From NCBI RefSeq assembly GCF_034092375.1, contig NZ_CP139302.1, positions 1,736,001 through 1,800,000 on the forward strand: a stretch of DNA of 64,000 nucleotides. The letters are read 5' to 3'. The notes beneath the pieces were generated by a model that did not search any database, was not told the DNA's origin, and was given only the letters and a program-made list of their open reading frames with translations. The position numbers were made by a program, and so were the translations under genes. This stretch comes from Prochlorococcus sp. MIT 1300 (GTDB lineage Bacteria > Cyanobacteriota > Cyanobacteriia > PCC-6307 > Cyanobiaceae). Below are positions 47,862-58,226 of the stretch, one piece after another. Within the stretch, counting starts at the first letter, position 1. Every line of letters starts with the position of its first letter.

Positions 47862-48449
47862 ATGGCCAACCTGGATCAAGCTCCTAGTAGAAGCATGCCC
47901 AATCTTTTGCATGTTCTGCCTGCATTCGCAGAGGAGTCAGAGCTTCGCCTGAATACGATTGTTGAGCTCAATTCAAATACGATCAACAAATATGAGCTCA
48001 TTACAGAGACAGGGCACTTAAAACTAGACCGTGTTGGCTATTCATCATTAGCTTATCCATTTGCATATGGATGCATACCTCGTACATGGGATGAAGATGG
48101 AGACCCATTAGATATAGAAATAGTAGGAGTGTCGGAACCATTGGTACCAGGCTCAATTGTTGAGGCTCGGATTATTGGAATTATGACTTTTGATGATGGG
48201 GGGGAGGTTGATGACAAGGTGATTGCTGTACTTGCTGATGACAAACGTATGGACCATATAAAACATTTTAATGATTTGGGAGAGCAGTGGCAAAAGGAAA
48301 CTAAGTATTATTGGGAGCACTATAAAGATTTAAAGAAGCCAGGTACATGCAGTGTTAATGGCTTCTTTGGGATTGAAAAAGCTATTGAGATTATTAAATC
48401 CTGCGAGGCACGATATCTTAAAGAAATTGACCCTCGCCTGGTTGCCTAA
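47862..48449 (+). CDS. ppa: inorganic pyrophosphatase
   Basis: Soluble family I pyrophosphatase that drives biosynthesis by splitting PPi. The 195-residue product shows PFAYGCIPRTWDEDGDPLDI with metal-binding Asp residues, GEVDDKVIAVLADD and HYKDLKKPGTCSVNGFFG. Length is slightly longer than E. coli because of an N-terminal extension. It lies about 36 bases after the carboxypeptidase and converges with hemC, whose end is only seven bases away. Confidence 0.96.
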   Translation: MANLDQAPSRSMPNLLHVLPAFAEESELRLNTIVELNSNTINKYELITETGHLKLDRVGYSSLAYPFAYGCIPRTWDEDGDPLDIEIVGVSEPLVPGSIVEARIIGIMTFDDGGEVDDKVIAVLADDKRMDHIKHFNDLGEQWQKETKYYWEHYKDLKKPGTCSVNGFFGIEKAIEIIKSCEARYLKEIDPRLVA

Positions 48450-48456
48450 AACTTAA

Positions 48457-49410
48457 TTAAGCTTCAGGCCTAACTGTTTCAAATATTTCTGAAAGGATCT
48501 CTCCTGCTCCTTGAGATTTTAGCTTTTCAGCTAGTTCTAGGCCAATGGATTCGCAGTTGGTATTCTTGCCACGACTTTCGTCTCTAATTAATCTTTTTCC
48601 ATCCAGGCTTGCAACCATTCCTGTGAGCAACAAGTCCTCTCCATCAATTTTTGAGTTGACCCCTATCGGGACTTGGCACCCACCTTCGAGCTCTCTCAGA
48701 AAGGCTCGTTCTGCGAGGCATCGCTGACTTGTTGGCGTATGTTCCAAGACACTTATTAGAGATAAGACTTCTGGTCTGGCTTCAACGCATTCAATGCCTA
48801 ATGCCCCTTGGCCTACGGCGTGGAGGGAAATTTCACTTGGAATTAATTGATGAATTCGGCTCCCAAAACCTAGTCTGGTTAAGCCCGCTGCCGCAAGTAT
48901 GAGGCAGTCATAGTCGCCCGAGTCGAGTTTTTCTAAGCGTGTAATTACATTCCCTCTAACGTCTTTAAATATGAGATCTGGATAATGATGCCTCAATTGT
49001 GCTAATCGGCGGAGTGAGCTCGTACCGACTACAGAACCTTTTGGCAACGTTCCAAGTTGGTATTTCGCATTTTTGGAATTAACGACAAGTGCATCTGCGG
49101 GATCTTCTCGTTCAGTAACACACCCAAGTATTAAACCTTCAGGCAAGTTGGTTGGGAGGTCTTTTAGGGAATGAACTGCTATTTCTGCTCGTCCTACGAG
49201 CATCTGAGCTTCTAGTTCCTTTGTGAAAAGGCCTTTGTCTCCAATTTTTGCCAAAGCAACGTCAAGGATCTTGTCTCCCTGGGTTGCCATGGCTTCAACT
49301 GAGACAGAAAGGTTTGGATGAGCCTTTTCAAGCTCTGCTTTTACCCAGTTGGTCTGGACCATAGCGAGCTGGCTTCTGCGAGAGGCAATGCGCAGTTGGT
49401 CGAGGGGCAT
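48457..49410 (-). CDS. hemC: porphobilinogen deaminase (hydroxymethylbilane synthase)
   Basis: Links four porphobilinogens into hydroxymethylbilane for haem, chlorophyll and corrin. The 317-residue protein has the family start [46 protein letters not shown] and the dipyrromethane-cofactor Cys245 in [10 protein letters not shown]. It works with hemL elsewhere in the window. On the minus strand it may follow the sigma factor gene but a spacer of about 280 bases separates them; that spacer shows nothing I can name. Confidence 0.97.
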   Translation of the reverse strand: MPLDQLRIASRRSQLAMVQTNWVKAELEKAHPNLSVSVEAMATQGDKILDVALAKIGDKGLFTKELEAQMLVGRAEIAVHSLKDLPTNLPEGLILGCVTEREDPADALVVNSKNAKYQLGTLPKGSVVGTSSLRRLAQLRHHYPDLIFKDVRGNVITRLEKLDSGDYDCLILAAAGLTRLGFGSRIHQLIPSEISLHAVGQGALGIECVEARPEVLSLISVLEHTPTSQRCLAERAFLRELEGGCQVPIGVNSKIDGEDLLLTGMVASLDGKRLIRDESRGKNTNCESIGLELAEKLKSQGAGEILSEIFETVRPEA

Positions 49411-49694
49411 TAAAAAACAATCCGATCCTTCTAAGCCTAAGCAAGCGTACGCTTCATATTTTCGAAGACTGACAATCTTTTATTTCTTGTTTGTAGGCAG
49501 AGGAGCTGGCGTTTTGCTAATGGCCTCCGAGAAAGTTGATGGAGTTTGGTTTGTAATTTGACTAAATAACTCCTATTTGACAGCTAAATTAGTAAAAGAT
49601 TAATGACACTTTACTGTTAAATTATTACTTTGAACATACTGATAAATTTATGAAGTGATATTAATTAACTATGTAAGCGGTAGAATATTCTAAG

Positions 49695-51020
49695 TTATTT
49701 TATGTATTCTTTTAATACTCCATTCCTGTTTGGATGACGCAACTTCCTTAATGCTTTAGCTTCTATTTGCCTAATTCTCTCACGAGTAACATCAAAGATT
49801 TGTCCGATTTCTTCAAGTGTTTTCATTCGTCCATCATCAAGCCCATATCTAAGTCTTAGAACGTCTCTTTCTCGTGGACTAAGAGTTGCAAGAACACCCT
49901 CTAAGTCTTCCCTTAAAAGGTTTTTCGCTACATCCTGCTCGGGATTCTCAATGTCAGCCTCTATAAAATCACCGAGTCTTGAATCTTCTTCTTTCCCTAT
50001 AGGTGTTTCTAGCGAAATAGGTAATTGAGCACTTTTAGCAATAAAGCGAAGTTTCTCAATTGTCATCTCCATGCTTTCCGCAATTTCCTCCTCTGTTGGT
50101 TTGCGACCAAACTCCTGGCTAAGGACCTTAGTGGTTTTTTTGATTCGTGAAATGGTTTCATATAGGTGCACTGGAAGTCGAATAGTCCGACTTTGATCGG
50201 CGATTGCTCTTGTGATTGCCTGGCGAATCCACCAAGTGGCATAAGTGGAGAATTTATAACCTTTTTCGTGATCGAACTTCTCTGCAGCACGTATTAGGCC
50301 CAGGCTTCCTTCTTGGATGAGGTCTTGGAAAGAAAGACCACGGTTCATGTATTTCTTAGCAATTGAGACAACCAAACGTAGATTTGATTGAACCATCTTT
50401 TCTTTAGCCCTGCGACCCAACATCAGGCGCCTACGAAATCTGATGTTGGGCATCTCTACAAGAGCTGCCCACTCTTTATTGGTTGGATAATGGCCGTTAT
50501 CAGTTTCAAATTGATTGGCTAGCTCTTCTAAATGGAGAAGATCTGCAATTTTTCTTGCTAGCTCAATCTCTTCGTCAGGTCGAAGTAGGCGGATACGACC
50601 AATTTCTTGAAGGTAGACCCTTATTGAATCCTCTGTATATACGCCTTTAGGCCCTATCTTGATGCTTGCAAGGGCTTTGGCTCTGGCTTCTTTTGCTATC
50701 TCAGAGGTTGCATCAACGAGTTTTGTTTCGCTTTGGGCTTGAGTTGTATTTGGTTCGATTGTTGATTTCAGAGAAACTTCAGTTGTTTTTTCTATTGGAG
50801 CTAATGTTTTTCCCTCAGACTTCTTGTTAGTATCTTTTGCTGTTGTTTTTTTGCTAGAAGCTTTAGCTGATGGAATAGCCTTCGTTTTTTTTGATGAGGG
50901 CTTCACTTTCTTTGCCTTAGATTTGGCAGTTGAAGCCTTTGGTGCATTGCCCGCTTTTTTTGCAGAAGTTGGTTTGGCTTTCGTCTTTGGTGAGGAAACC
51001 TTGGTTGCAACAGAAGTCAT
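49695..51020 (-). CDS. rpoD: principal RNA polymerase sigma factor RpoD/SigA
   Basis: Group 1 sigma-70. From ATG 51018-51020 (the frame extends five codons further) the product has 441 residues. The first ~90 are low-complexity and rich in Lys, Ala, Ser and Thr, as in other picocyanobacterial SigA. Then come region 1.2 ([20 protein letters not shown]), region 2 ([34 protein letters not shown]), region 3 ([20 protein letters not shown]) and region 4 ([37 protein letters not shown]). Both promoter-binding regions are complete. Confidence 0.97.
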   Translation of the reverse strand: MTSVATKVSSPKTKAKPTSAKKAGNAPKASTAKSKAKKVKPSSKKTKAIPSAKASSKKTTAKDTNKKSEGKTLAPIEKTTEVSLKSTIEPNTTQAQSETKLVDATSEIAKEARAKALASIKIGPKGVYTEDSIRVYLQEIGRIRLLRPDEEIELARKIADLLHLEELANQFETDNGHYPTNKEWAALVEMPNIRFRRRLMLGRRAKEKMVQSNLRLVVSIAKKYMNRGLSFQDLIQEGSLGLIRAAEKFDHEKGYKFSTYATWWIRQAITRAIADQSRTIRLPVHLYETISRIKKTTKVLSQEFGRKPTEEEIAESMEMTIEKLRFIAKSAQLPISLETPIGKEEDSRLGDFIEADIENPEQDVAKNLLREDLEGVLATLSPRERDVLRLRYGLDDGRMKTLEEIGQIFDVTRERIRQIEAKALRKLRHPNRNGVLKEYIK

Positions 51021-51408
51021 ATTTAGAAGCCTCAAATAAAGTTTACTTGATTAAAAAAGAAGACTCGGTATTTGAAATAACGAACAAAACCTCATCAAAT
51101 AAAACCTCCTCAAAGTAGGGCTTTGGTAACTTGTTAGATCGTTTGAGCATCTATCAACTTCCTTTTTTGGAAGAGTGATTTTACTCTTTTAATCCCAATT
51201 GAAACCCTTTTGCTGGTTTGAGGTAAAACTGATGGGTGGAAATGGGTGGATCATTGCAGGGTTGTCAGGGGCTTTCTCAGACAGGCCAATCTTCGTGGAG
51301 AATTCCAACTTGATAGAGCTTCATGTCTTCCCACTGGACGGAACGAACACTGCTTTGTTCCGACAACAGCCTCTTGGCTGTCCAACAAACTTAGTCTAAA
51401 AAAAACTT
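51021..51408. other. spacer between rpoD and priA with two short hairpins
   Basis: No gene is convincing; a 66-codon frame at 51199-51399 has no recognisable sequence. The stretch from about 51240 to 51390 is richer in G+C than its surroundings. CGGAAC 51338-51343 pairs with GTTCCG 51356-51361, and ACAGCC 51366-51371 with GGCTGT 51376-51381 over a TCTT loop, close together. They could belong to the priA leader, end a transcript, or be chance. Confidence 0.4.
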
Positions 51409-53688
51409 GTGAGCTCTGCAAGTCTTGAAAAACCTTCTCTGCCTATTGAGGTTGATGTTTGGTTAGAAGCAGGAAGGGAAGGGCTTTCTTTTACCTATAA
51501 AGACGCAAAGAATCTTGGTGTTGATATTGGAGATCTGGTGCAAGTGCGTTTGCGAGGCCGTTTAATGAACGGCTTGGTTGTTGGGAAACGCCTTTCATCA
51601 ACCAATAAGTTGAACCCTCAGGTGAGGGGTGGGCGCCCCTTGCAAGCGGTTGAAGCTTTGATTCAGCCTGCAGCGGTTGACACCCTTTGGCGAGAATGGA
51701 TTGAGGCTTCTGCTTTTAGTTGTCATATCAGTGCTTTCAGAATGTTGAAAGCAGCGTTGCCCCCAGGGTGGTTGGGTCAGAAACCCTCAAGATTGCAAGA
51801 GCCGCGTGAAATGTGGTGGTTGCAACTCGAGAAGGATATTGATTCTTCTAAGGGATTTGGGTCAAAGAAACAAGCAGAATTATTTAATGAATTAGTGATT
51901 TGCGGCGGAGGCGCATGGCAGAGGGATCTTCTAGCGAGAGGCTTTGGTATATCAACTATGCGAAGCCTGATTAAAAACTGTATTGCTCGCCGAGAAAAAA
52001 AAGTATTTTTACAGACTCCCAATAGATTTAATAGTCCAAATTGCGCGATGAATGTTATAGAAAAGCCTAGGGATTTGACTATTGAGCAGCAACAAGCTGT
52101 AGAGACTTTCGTTGCTCAACCGGCTGGCTCTGCTTTGTGCCTTTGGGGAGTTACTGGTTCTGGTAAGACAGAGGTTTATTTGAATCTTGTAGCAAAGGAA
52201 ATCAAGGCTGGTAATAATAGTTTGATTCTTACTCCTGAGATTGGCCTTGTGCCTCAGTTAGTGGATAGGTTTCGGAGAAGATTTGGTGCAGATGTTTTAG
52301 AATATCATAGTAATTGCTCTACTAGAGAGCGTATAAATAACTGGAAAAGATGTTTAGAGTCTGATACCCCATTGGTCGTAGTTGGTACGCGATCGGCTGT
52401 GTTTTTGCCGATGAAAAAACTTGGCCTAATTGTTTTAGATGAGGAACACGACTCTTCATATAAACAAGATTCTGTCATGCCTTGTTATCACGCTAAAGAA
52501 CTTGCTTTAGATCGAGCAAGGCGGACAGGTGCAAAAGTTTTGCTGGGGAGTGCAACTCCATCACTTTCCACATGGAAGTCTTTGAAACCACAGGGCTCAA
52601 TAAACCTTGTGCGCCTAACCCGTCGAATTTCAAGCCAGCCATTACCTTCTGTGACTGTTATAGATATGCGCCAGGAGCTTGAAGAAGGCAATAAGCGATT
52701 AGTAAGTCGAGGATTGATGGAATCTCTCTCGGCTCTACCTTCTTCAGGAGAACAAGCTGTTGTTTTAGTGCCAAGGCGTGGATATAGCAGTTTCTTAAGT
52801 TGTCGTAGTTGTGGTGAAGTTGTGGAGTGCCCCCATTGTGACGTGGCTCTCACTGTTCACGGCAGTAGGAATGGGAAGCAGTGGTTGCGCTGTCATTGGT
52901 GTGACTATCGCGAGACTATTTCGTCTAGATGCAAGGCATGTGGGTCAAATGCTTTTAAGCCATTTGGTGCAGGTACTCAACGAGTGATGGAACATTTATC
53001 AGAAGAATTGCCAGAAGTGAGGTTTTTGCAGTTTGACCGGGACACGACTGGAGGCCGAGATGGTCATCGACGGTTGTTGGGACAATTTGCAGCAGGTGAG
53101 GCTGATGTTCTTGTTGGTACTCAAATGCTTGCAAAGGGTATGGATCTCCCTAGGGTCACTCTTGCAGCAGTACTCGCTGCCGATGGTTTATTGCATCGCC
53201 CGGATTTGCAAGCTGGTGAACAGAGTTTGCAATTGATGATGCAATTGGCGGGTCGTGCAGGCCGTGGAGAGCGCCCTGGAAAAGTAATTGTGCAAACCTA
53301 TTGCCCAGAACACCCTGTGATTCTCCATTTATTGGACGGTCGCTATGAGGAGTTTCTGAAAAAAGAATCCCAACTCCGTCGCGAAGCGGGCTTGGTTCCA
53401 TATAGCAGGGCTTGCCTGCTTCGCTTAACTGGGAAATCTTCCTCTATTACTGCAACAGCTGCTGCAGGACTTGCTGAACAATTAAGGTCGATATGCCTGA
53501 AAAATGGATGGTGCCTAATCGGGCCTGCTCCCGCCCCAGTCTCAAGGGTGGCTGGCCGCAGTCGCTGGCAAATTTTGCTCCATGGCCCAGAGAAAAGTCC
53601 TTTGCCTCTTCCTGCCGGATCCACTATGTGGAATACCTTGCCTAAAGGAGTAGCCTTATGTGTTGACCCCGATCCGCTTGAGCTTTAA
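51409..53688 (+). CDS. priA: primosomal protein N' (replication restart helicase PriA)
   Basis: 3'-5' DNA helicase that loads the replication machinery at collapsed forks. The 759-residue protein has the N-terminal DNA-binding part, the Walker A motif GVTGSGKTE near residues 247-255, DEEH near 342, and the helicase C-terminal motifs (QMLAKGMDLPRVTLAAVL, QLAGRAGRGERPGKVIVQTY). Eight Cys of the zinc-binding module are present (CRSCGEVVECPHCDVAL ... CHWCDY ... CKACGS). The GTG at 51409 fits the length; no upstream ATG keeps the frame. Confidence 0.96.
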   Translation: MSSASLEKPSLPIEVDVWLEAGREGLSFTYKDAKNLGVDIGDLVQVRLRGRLMNGLVVGKRLSSTNKLNPQVRGGRPLQAVEALIQPAAVDTLWREWIEASAFSCHISAFRMLKAALPPGWLGQKPSRLQEPREMWWLQLEKDIDSSKGFGSKKQAELFNELVICGGGAWQRDLLARGFGISTMRSLIKNCIARREKKVFLQTPNRFNSPNCAMNVIEKPRDLTIEQQQAVETFVAQPAGSALCLWGVTGSGKTEVYLNLVAKEIKAGNNSLILTPEIGLVPQLVDRFRRRFGADVLEYHSNCSTRERINNWKRCLESDTPLVVVGTRSAVFLPMKKLGLIVLDEEHDSSYKQDSVMPCYHAKELALDRARRTGAKVLLGSATPSLSTWKSLKPQGSINLVRLTRRISSQPLPSVTVIDMRQELEEGNKRLVSRGLMESLSALPSSGEQAVVLVPRRGYSSFLSCRSCGEVVECPHCDVALTVHGSRNGKQWLRCHWCDYRETISSRCKACGSNAFKPFGAGTQRVMEHLSEELPEVRFLQFDRDTTGGRDGHRRLLGQFAAGEADVLVGTQMLAKGMDLPRVTLAAVLAADGLLHRPDLQAGEQSLQLMMQLAGRAGRGERPGKVIVQTYCPEHPVILHLLDGRYEEFLKKESQLRREAGLVPYSRACLLRLTGKSSSITATAAAGLAEQLRSICLKNGWCLIGPAPAPVSRVAGRSRWQILLHGPEKSPLPLPAGSTMWNTLPKGVALCVDPDPLEL

Positions 53689-53700
53689 TAAACAGATTAA

Positions 53701-54798
53701 CTACGCAGGAAGTTCAGGGAAGCCAAAGCCCAACTTGAGACGTATGCTTTGTAGAATTAGAGCTAAGGAAAGTAACCCAAAAATTAAAAAAGTCCCTATC
53801 CCTAACCCGCTCCATTGCCATCGTTTAAGTTCAAGTTGGTTTAGAGCTCCTGGTTGTATATCCCATCGAAGAAATTTGTTGTCTTGAGCAGTTAATTTAG
53901 GCTTGGCCTTAATATTTTTAGATGAATTTGAGTCTATAACTATTGATAAATTTATACCAGGAATCTTGGGCATATCTTTTAAGTCTATTAGAAGTATCAG
54001 CTTTTGTTCAACTCCTATTAACCAGTTCTTTTCATTTAGAACTAACTCTGGAGGAGGTAGTTCAATGCCAGCTTCTTCGGTGGCCACTTTAAAGACTTCT
54101 TGAAGGAGTATGTTGGCATCCTTCGATTGAAGAATGGGCGAATAGATCTTTTGTAAACCACGGCTTTGCTCTTGAATTTTAAGTCCACTAACTGAAGAAT
54201 TTAGGGATTCTTTTAACTTTTTCTGCCAAGGCAGTATTTGTTGGCTTGAGGTTTGGATTTCCCAGTCTAATGAAACGCGATTAGGTCCTGGAATGCTTAG
54301 TCTGGTTTGAATTTGAACGCAGCCACTGAGAAGAAATGTTAGACTGATTAGTATAGTTAAGGCTAAGAAAGTAAAGCCAAGGTCCATTCCCTTTGTGGGA
54401 CCAGTTGGTGGAAGAGGAGGTAGATTTTTGTTGGTTTTATTTGTAAACCGAGCATTGTTTTTCTGATAACTTATGTTTGTTTCTTCTAAATCAAGAGCAG
54501 GTAAATCAATAGACCAATTAGAAGGTCTTGGAAGGCTTGGAGCTTCGAGAACCTCAAGTAGTTGTTTAGCTAGTTGGCGCAGTTCTGGGTTCTTGCCATG
54601 AGTAAGTTGTCGAACTATTTTGATTGCTTTTTGTTCTTGTCCAAGCCCCATTAAGGCTGTAACAATCATTATGCGAATTTTTGCTCCTTCTTCTTGCTTG
54701 GGGGGATATACCTTCGTTAGTGGCTCTAATAAAGAAAGGACCTGGCCATAATCCCCGCAAGCAAGGGCTTTCTCAGCCTTTGCCAGCTCGTTTTTCAC
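53701..54798 (-). CDS. DUF3153 membrane protein with TPR-like N-terminus
   Basis: A 365-residue protein. The first ~80 residues are helical (KAEKALACGDYGQVLSLLEP; KIRIMIVTALMGLGQEQKAI), like TPR repeats. A membrane segment near residues 144-165 ends in a lipobox-like LLSGC, then an external DUF3153 domain (GPNRVSLDWEIQ) and a final membrane helix near residues 335-355. The Cys could be acylated by Lgt, but a double anchor is unusual. Function unknown. It follows argB after three bases on the same strand. Confidence 0.7.
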   Translation of the reverse strand: MKNELAKAEKALACGDYGQVLSLLEPLTKVYPPKQEEGAKIRIMIVTALMGLGQEQKAIKIVRQLTHGKNPELRQLAKQLLEVLEAPSLPRPSNWSIDLPALDLEETNISYQKNNARFTNKTNKNLPPLPPTGPTKGMDLGFTFLALTILISLTFLLSGCVQIQTRLSIPGPNRVSLDWEIQTSSQQILPWQKKLKESLNSSVSGLKIQEQSRGLQKIYSPILQSKDANILLQEVFKVATEEAGIELPPPELVLNEKNWLIGVEQKLILLIDLKDMPKIPGINLSIVIDSNSSKNIKAKPKLTAQDNKFLRWDIQPGALNQLELKRWQWSGLGIGTFLIFGLLSLALILQSIRLKLGFGFPELPA

Positions 54799-54801
54799 CG
54801 A

Positions 54802-55698
54802 TCAGCCTCGACCTAAAACCATTGTTCCAATACCAGCATCTGTGAAAACCTCGAGGAGTAGAGCATGGGCAATTCTGCCGTCAATTATGTGAGCAGCTGA
54901 AACTCCTTGAGCTAAGGCTCTAATGCAACATTCAATTTTTGGAGTCATGCCACCAGAAATGATTCCTTCAGAGATAAGTTGACGTGCTTCAGAAATAGGA
55001 AGCTGATGAATTAATGAGTTTGGATTGTTTTGATCTCTAAGTATCCCAGGTGTATCTGTAAGGAGAATTATTTTTTCTGCTCCAAGGGAGGCAGCTATTT
55101 CTCCTGCGACAGTATCTGCATTGATATTGTGGGAAAAGCCTTCAGTTGTTGCCGCAACGCTAGAGATTACAGGTACATAACCCTTAGCAAGAAGTGGTTC
55201 CAGAACTTCTGGATTTACTTTTGCCACCTCTCCGACAAGTCCATGACTTCCATTGTCAAAAGGCCTAGCTTCAACCAAAGTGCCATCACTTCCGCTGAGC
55301 CCAACAGCTTGGGCTCCTAGTATGTTTAGGCCATTAACTATTTGTTTGTTTACTCTTCCTACTAGGACCATCTCTACAATATCCATAGTGTTCGAATCAG
55401 TGACTCTTAATCCATTACGAAATTCAGCTGAAATATTTAACTTCTTAAGCCAAAGGTTGATTTCTGGCCCACCACCATGAATGACAATTGGCTGTACGCC
55501 CACACTAGAAAGGAGAGCTATATCCCTAAAGACAGCCCCTTGGAGATTCTTATGTGACATTGCTGCTCCGCCATATTTGATAACAATGCGACGTCCAGCA
55601 AATCGTTGAATATAAGGAAGGGCCTCGCTGAGTACAGAAACTCTTAGTTGATCATCATCGCTGCGATGTTTGGGTAGGTCTTGGGGAAATCCACTCAC
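54802..55698 (-). CDS. argB: acetylglutamate kinase
   Basis: Second step of arginine synthesis: phosphorylates N-acetylglutamate. In cyanobacteria it is the target of the PII protein. The 298-residue product has the ATP-binding [10 protein letters not shown] near residue 37, [45 protein letters not shown] and the end with [19 protein letters not shown]. The N-terminal extension matches arginine-sensitive, hexameric forms. It overlaps the DUF2854 gene by four bases (ATGA) and is followed by the DUF3153 gene. Confidence 0.97.
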   Translation of the reverse strand: MSGFPQDLPKHRSDDDQLRVSVLSEALPYIQRFAGRRIVIKYGGAAMSHKNLQGAVFRDIALLSSVGVQPIVIHGGGPEINLWLKKLNISAEFRNGLRVTDSNTMDIVEMVLVGRVNKQIVNGLNILGAQAVGLSGSDGTLVEARPFDNGSHGLVGEVAKVNPEVLEPLLAKGYVPVISSVAATTEGFSHNINADTVAGEIAASLGAEKIILLTDTPGILRDQNNPNSLIHQLPISEARQLISEGIISGGMTPKIECCIRALAQGVSAAHIIDGRIAHALLLEVFTDAGIGTMVLGRG

Positions 55699-56285
55699 TG
55701 GCTTTGCTTGCTTTCATTATCTGTATGTTGACTTGTTGATGTGTTTTCGGCATTGATAGGAAGAAGGGTTAAGTCAATTTCTTCTGAATTCAATATTTTC
55801 AGATCTGCTTTCAATCCAGTTGCAAAGAAGCGACTTAGTCGATCTTCACGTTCTTGCCACCGTCCTAGAGGAACCCCACCAAGTTCAAATTTTAACCTTG
55901 CTCCATATCCATCAGGACTTTTTAAGAGTTCGATTTCTTTCAGTTGTGGTGGATTGTCCTCGTCCCATAGCTTCAAAACTTCTAGAGAGGACTCAAGGTG
56001 AGCTTTTTGACCATATCGCCAACGGGTAACATCCCCTACAAGTTTTATTAATTCGTCTGGGGCTTCTCCTTTTGCTGCTTTTAAAGCATTTTGACTGTTG
56101 ATTAATTTCGCTGGAGGTAGTTCTGATGTTTTTAGTGCAAGTCCTCCTATGAAGATGGGAAAGCCATAGAAAAGTGTTGGCACACTTAGGTTTGCCGCAC
56201 CAGTTAAGTATGCAACGGTTCCTATAACTGTTAGAACTGCACCAGTTACGGTAATGAGGTTGCCTGGGGCTAGTAGATAATTCAT
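55695..56285 (-). CDS. DUF2854 family membrane protein
   Basis: A 196-residue protein with two hydrophobic segments near residues 12-30 and 36-50 and a cytoplasmic C-terminal domain. I recognise the DUF2854 pattern of cyanobacteria and plastids ([36 protein letters not shown]). The function is not known. argB follows and overlaps it, so the two share a transcript. Its start lies only about 50 bases from the start of the next, divergent gene. Confidence 0.8.
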   Translation of the reverse strand: MNYLLAPGNLITVTGAVLTVIGTVAYLTGAANLSVPTLFYGFPIFIGGLALKTSELPPAKLINSQNALKAAKGEAPDELIKLVGDVTRWRYGQKAHLESSLEVLKLWDEDNPPQLKEIELLKSPDGYGARLKFELGGVPLGRWQEREDRLSRFFATGLKADLKILNSEEIDLTLLPINAENTSTSQHTDNESKQSQ

Positions 56286-56337
56286 GTGGTTATTTTGGCG
56301 CCCAGATTCACCAGATGTGGTTTCAGGAGCACTTGTT

Positions 56338-56529
56338 ATGGAGATAAAAAATGGAGATCAGGATGAGCTCCTGAAGTTGATTGCCCAGCTGGATGCTGAC
56401 AGAATTTGGTTGTTGGAACAAATTGACCGAGGGCGATGGCCAGAGCTTCGCTTTGATTTAGCTGCTTTGGAGAGAGAGTTGGGTCAATTACTTGCAAAAC
56501 TCTCTAAGGATTTAGATGAGGGTCTTTGA
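56338..56529 (+). CDS. small conserved cyanobacterial protein
   Basis: A 63-residue, mostly helical acidic protein beginning MEIKNGDQDELLKLIAQLDA and continuing with RGRWPELRFDLAALERELGQ. ATG 56338 is preferred; the frame opens at 56284 but that part overlaps the promoter and start of the DUF2854 gene. No membrane or enzyme motif is seen. It converges with ssb, 15 bases apart. Function unknown. Confidence 0.65.
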   Translation: MEIKNGDQDELLKLIAQLDADRIWLLEQIDRGRWPELRFDLAALERELGQLLAKLSKDLDEGL

Positions 56530-56544
56530 AATTCTTAGAGCAGC

Positions 56545-57000
56545 TCAAAAAGGGATTTCATCTGTATCAGGGATTAATGGAGAACTATTCCAATTGAGTG
56601 ATTCAGGCTCAACTGGAACTTTTTGATCAGAGGCACTGTCTACTTGTGATATAGACGGGCTTGGTGTACTGGAATTCTCACCCTTGGGATTTGATGCTTG
56701 GCCTATAGGGTGGAATTTACCAAGAGTGAATTCGGCACGTTTCTCTTTGGTCCCATCTTTTCGAGGAACTGTATTCATTCGAAGACGACCTTCTAACAAA
56801 AGTCTTTGTCCTACGCTGACTATGCTTTTAAGCTCTTGGGCCATATTGCCCCATCCGACAACTTTTAATTGAGTTGGTGGATCGTCTGCACGAAGTCCAG
56901 CAAATCGAACCTCCATTTCTGCAATAGGGGTTTGATTATCTTGCGTGTAGCGAACTGTTGGAGGTTGAATTACTTCGACTTCAAGTAGACAGTGGTTCAT
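56545..57000 (-). CDS. ssb: single-stranded DNA-binding protein (divergent SSB)
   Basis: A 151-residue OB-fold protein: LLEVEVIQPPTVRYTQDNQT, then VGWGNMAQELKSIVSVGQRL and LLLEGRLRMNTV. The C-terminal half is a Ser/Pro-rich linker ending in the acidic Asp-Thr-Asp-Glu-Ile-Pro-Phe tip, through which SSB binds partners; PriA, also in this window, is such a partner in E. coli. The N-terminus deviates from the common SSB start, so it may be a specialised paralogue. It is divergent from cobK with 29 bases between the starts. Confidence 0.85.
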   Translation of the reverse strand: MNHCLLEVEVIQPPTVRYTQDNQTPIAEMEVRFAGLRADDPPTQLKVVGWGNMAQELKSIVSVGQRLLLEGRLRMNTVPRKDGTKEKRAEFTLGKFHPIGQASNPKGENSSTPSPSISQVDSASDQKVPVEPESLNWNSSPLIPDTDEIPF

Positions 57001-57029
57001 TTCTATCTCAAGTAGTGAGAGTCATATTG

Positions 57030-57833
57030 ATGCACACCGCCAGGAATTGCCAGCGGCATATATGGCTGCTCTCGGGAACGGGGGAGGGCCCCGCATTTGT
57101 GAAGGCTTTTTTAAACCATGATTTCAAAGTAAGTGTGAGTGTCGTTTCGATTGAAGCTTCCTTTGCTTACGAAGGGCTTGCTCTGGAAAATCTTTGGGTT
57201 GGACCTCTTGATGGCATTGAGGGGATTAGTAGTGTTCTTTCTGAGGCTGCTAATTCCGAGAACAAAATTGATTGTGTTGTAGATGCAACACATCCCTTTG
57301 CGACAGTGATTAGTAGGGATTTGCAGGAAGCATGTAAGGCTTTTGAGAAACGCTTGATTCGATTCGAGCGTCCTTTGACCGATTCAGTGGGATCAACGTT
57401 CCTTGGAAGTCTTGAAGAGTTGTCTAATAAAGCTGAACAAGGCCAGAGGATTTTGCTTGCGATAGGGTCACGACACCTATTAAGAGCTGTATCTTCAGCA
57501 AAAGAAGCAGGCGCAATCATTTTTGCTCGGGTACTTCCTTCCCCTATAAACATTAGAACCGCTCTTATTGCAGGTCTCCCTGAAAGTCACTTGGCAGTTG
57601 CTCGGCCATCTAAAAACTTTTCTTCGGCTGCATTGGAAACAGCCCTTTGCCGAAGATGGGATGTTGATGTTGTTGTTTGTAGACAATCAGGAGGAGTTGT
57701 AGAGCATCTATGGCGGGAGGTCTCTCGCCAATTGGGCATTGATCTCTGGCTAGTAGAAAGGCCTGGTCAGCCGCTTGGAATAGAAGTTGTTAACACTTTG
57801 AAAGAAGTTTTGGCTAAAATAAAAACTATTTGA
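57030..57833 (+). CDS. cobK: precorrin-6A reductase
   Basis: NADPH-dependent reduction of precorrin-6A in corrin ring synthesis. The 267-residue product from ATG 57030 contains HIWLLSGTGEGPAF near the start, VVDATHPFATVISRDLQEAC near residue 86, RFERPL, and an ILLAIGSRHLLRAV segment, all characteristic of CobK/CbiJ. The frame opens 24 codons earlier but would lie on top of ssb. With cobM in this window it supports a complete oxygen-independent-like corrin pathway spread over the genome. Confidence 0.9.
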   Translation: MHTARNCQRHIWLLSGTGEGPAFVKAFLNHDFKVSVSVVSIEASFAYEGLALENLWVGPLDGIEGISSVLSEAANSENKIDCVVDATHPFATVISRDLQEACKAFEKRLIRFERPLTDSVGSTFLGSLEELSNKAEQGQRILLAIGSRHLLRAVSSAKEAGAIIFARVLPSPINIRTALIAGLPESHLAVARPSKNFSSAALETALCRRWDVDVVVCRQSGGVVEHLWREVSRQLGIDLWLVERPGQPLGIEVVNTLKEVLAKIKTI

Positions 57834-57887
57834 TTGAAATAAAGTTTGACTTATCCTTAATAAACTTAATTGAGAGGATCGAATCTT

Positions 57888-58214
57888 TTGAAAAAAGTTG
57901 TTTTAATTTTGACTACTGAGGGTAGTCACCTGAAAGCAGTTGAATTGGCTCAGTCACTTTTGAAAAGAAAACTTGCAGCTTGTGTTAATTTGCGAAGCAT
58001 TGAATCACATTTTTGGTGGGAAGGAAATCTTGAGGCCATTAAAGAAGTGCAGTTATTAATAAAAACAAGTCCAAGCCTTGTGGCTGATCTTTGTGAAGTT
58101 ATTAATGAACAACATAGTTACACCACTCCTGAAATCATTGAATTGAATTGTAGAGCTAGTAATGAGTACATTGACTGGATAGAGTCATCAGTAAGCTGCA
58201 GCAAGTCTAGTTGA
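57888..58214 (+). CDS. cutA: divalent-cation tolerance protein CutA
   Basis: A 108-residue trimeric PII-like protein: KKVVLILTTEGSHLKAVELA, KLAACVNLRSIESHFWWEG near residue 33 and SYTTPEIIELNCRASNEYID, matching CutA. The TTG at 57888 gives the usual length, while TTG 57870 would add six residues. CutA is linked to metal tolerance, but the molecular role is uncertain. It follows cobK after about 50 bases and converges with the PfkB gene. Confidence 0.93.
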   Translation: MKKVVLILTTEGSHLKAVELAQSLLKRKLAACVNLRSIESHFWWEGNLEAIKEVQLLIKTSPSLVADLCEVINEQHSYTTPEIIELNCRASNEYIDWIESSVSCSKSS

Positions 58215-58226
58215 AGTGATTAAAAT

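Noticed and set aside
51199-51399. 66-codon frame before priA
   Set aside because: No recognisable sequence and no ribosome binding site; treated as leader or spacer.
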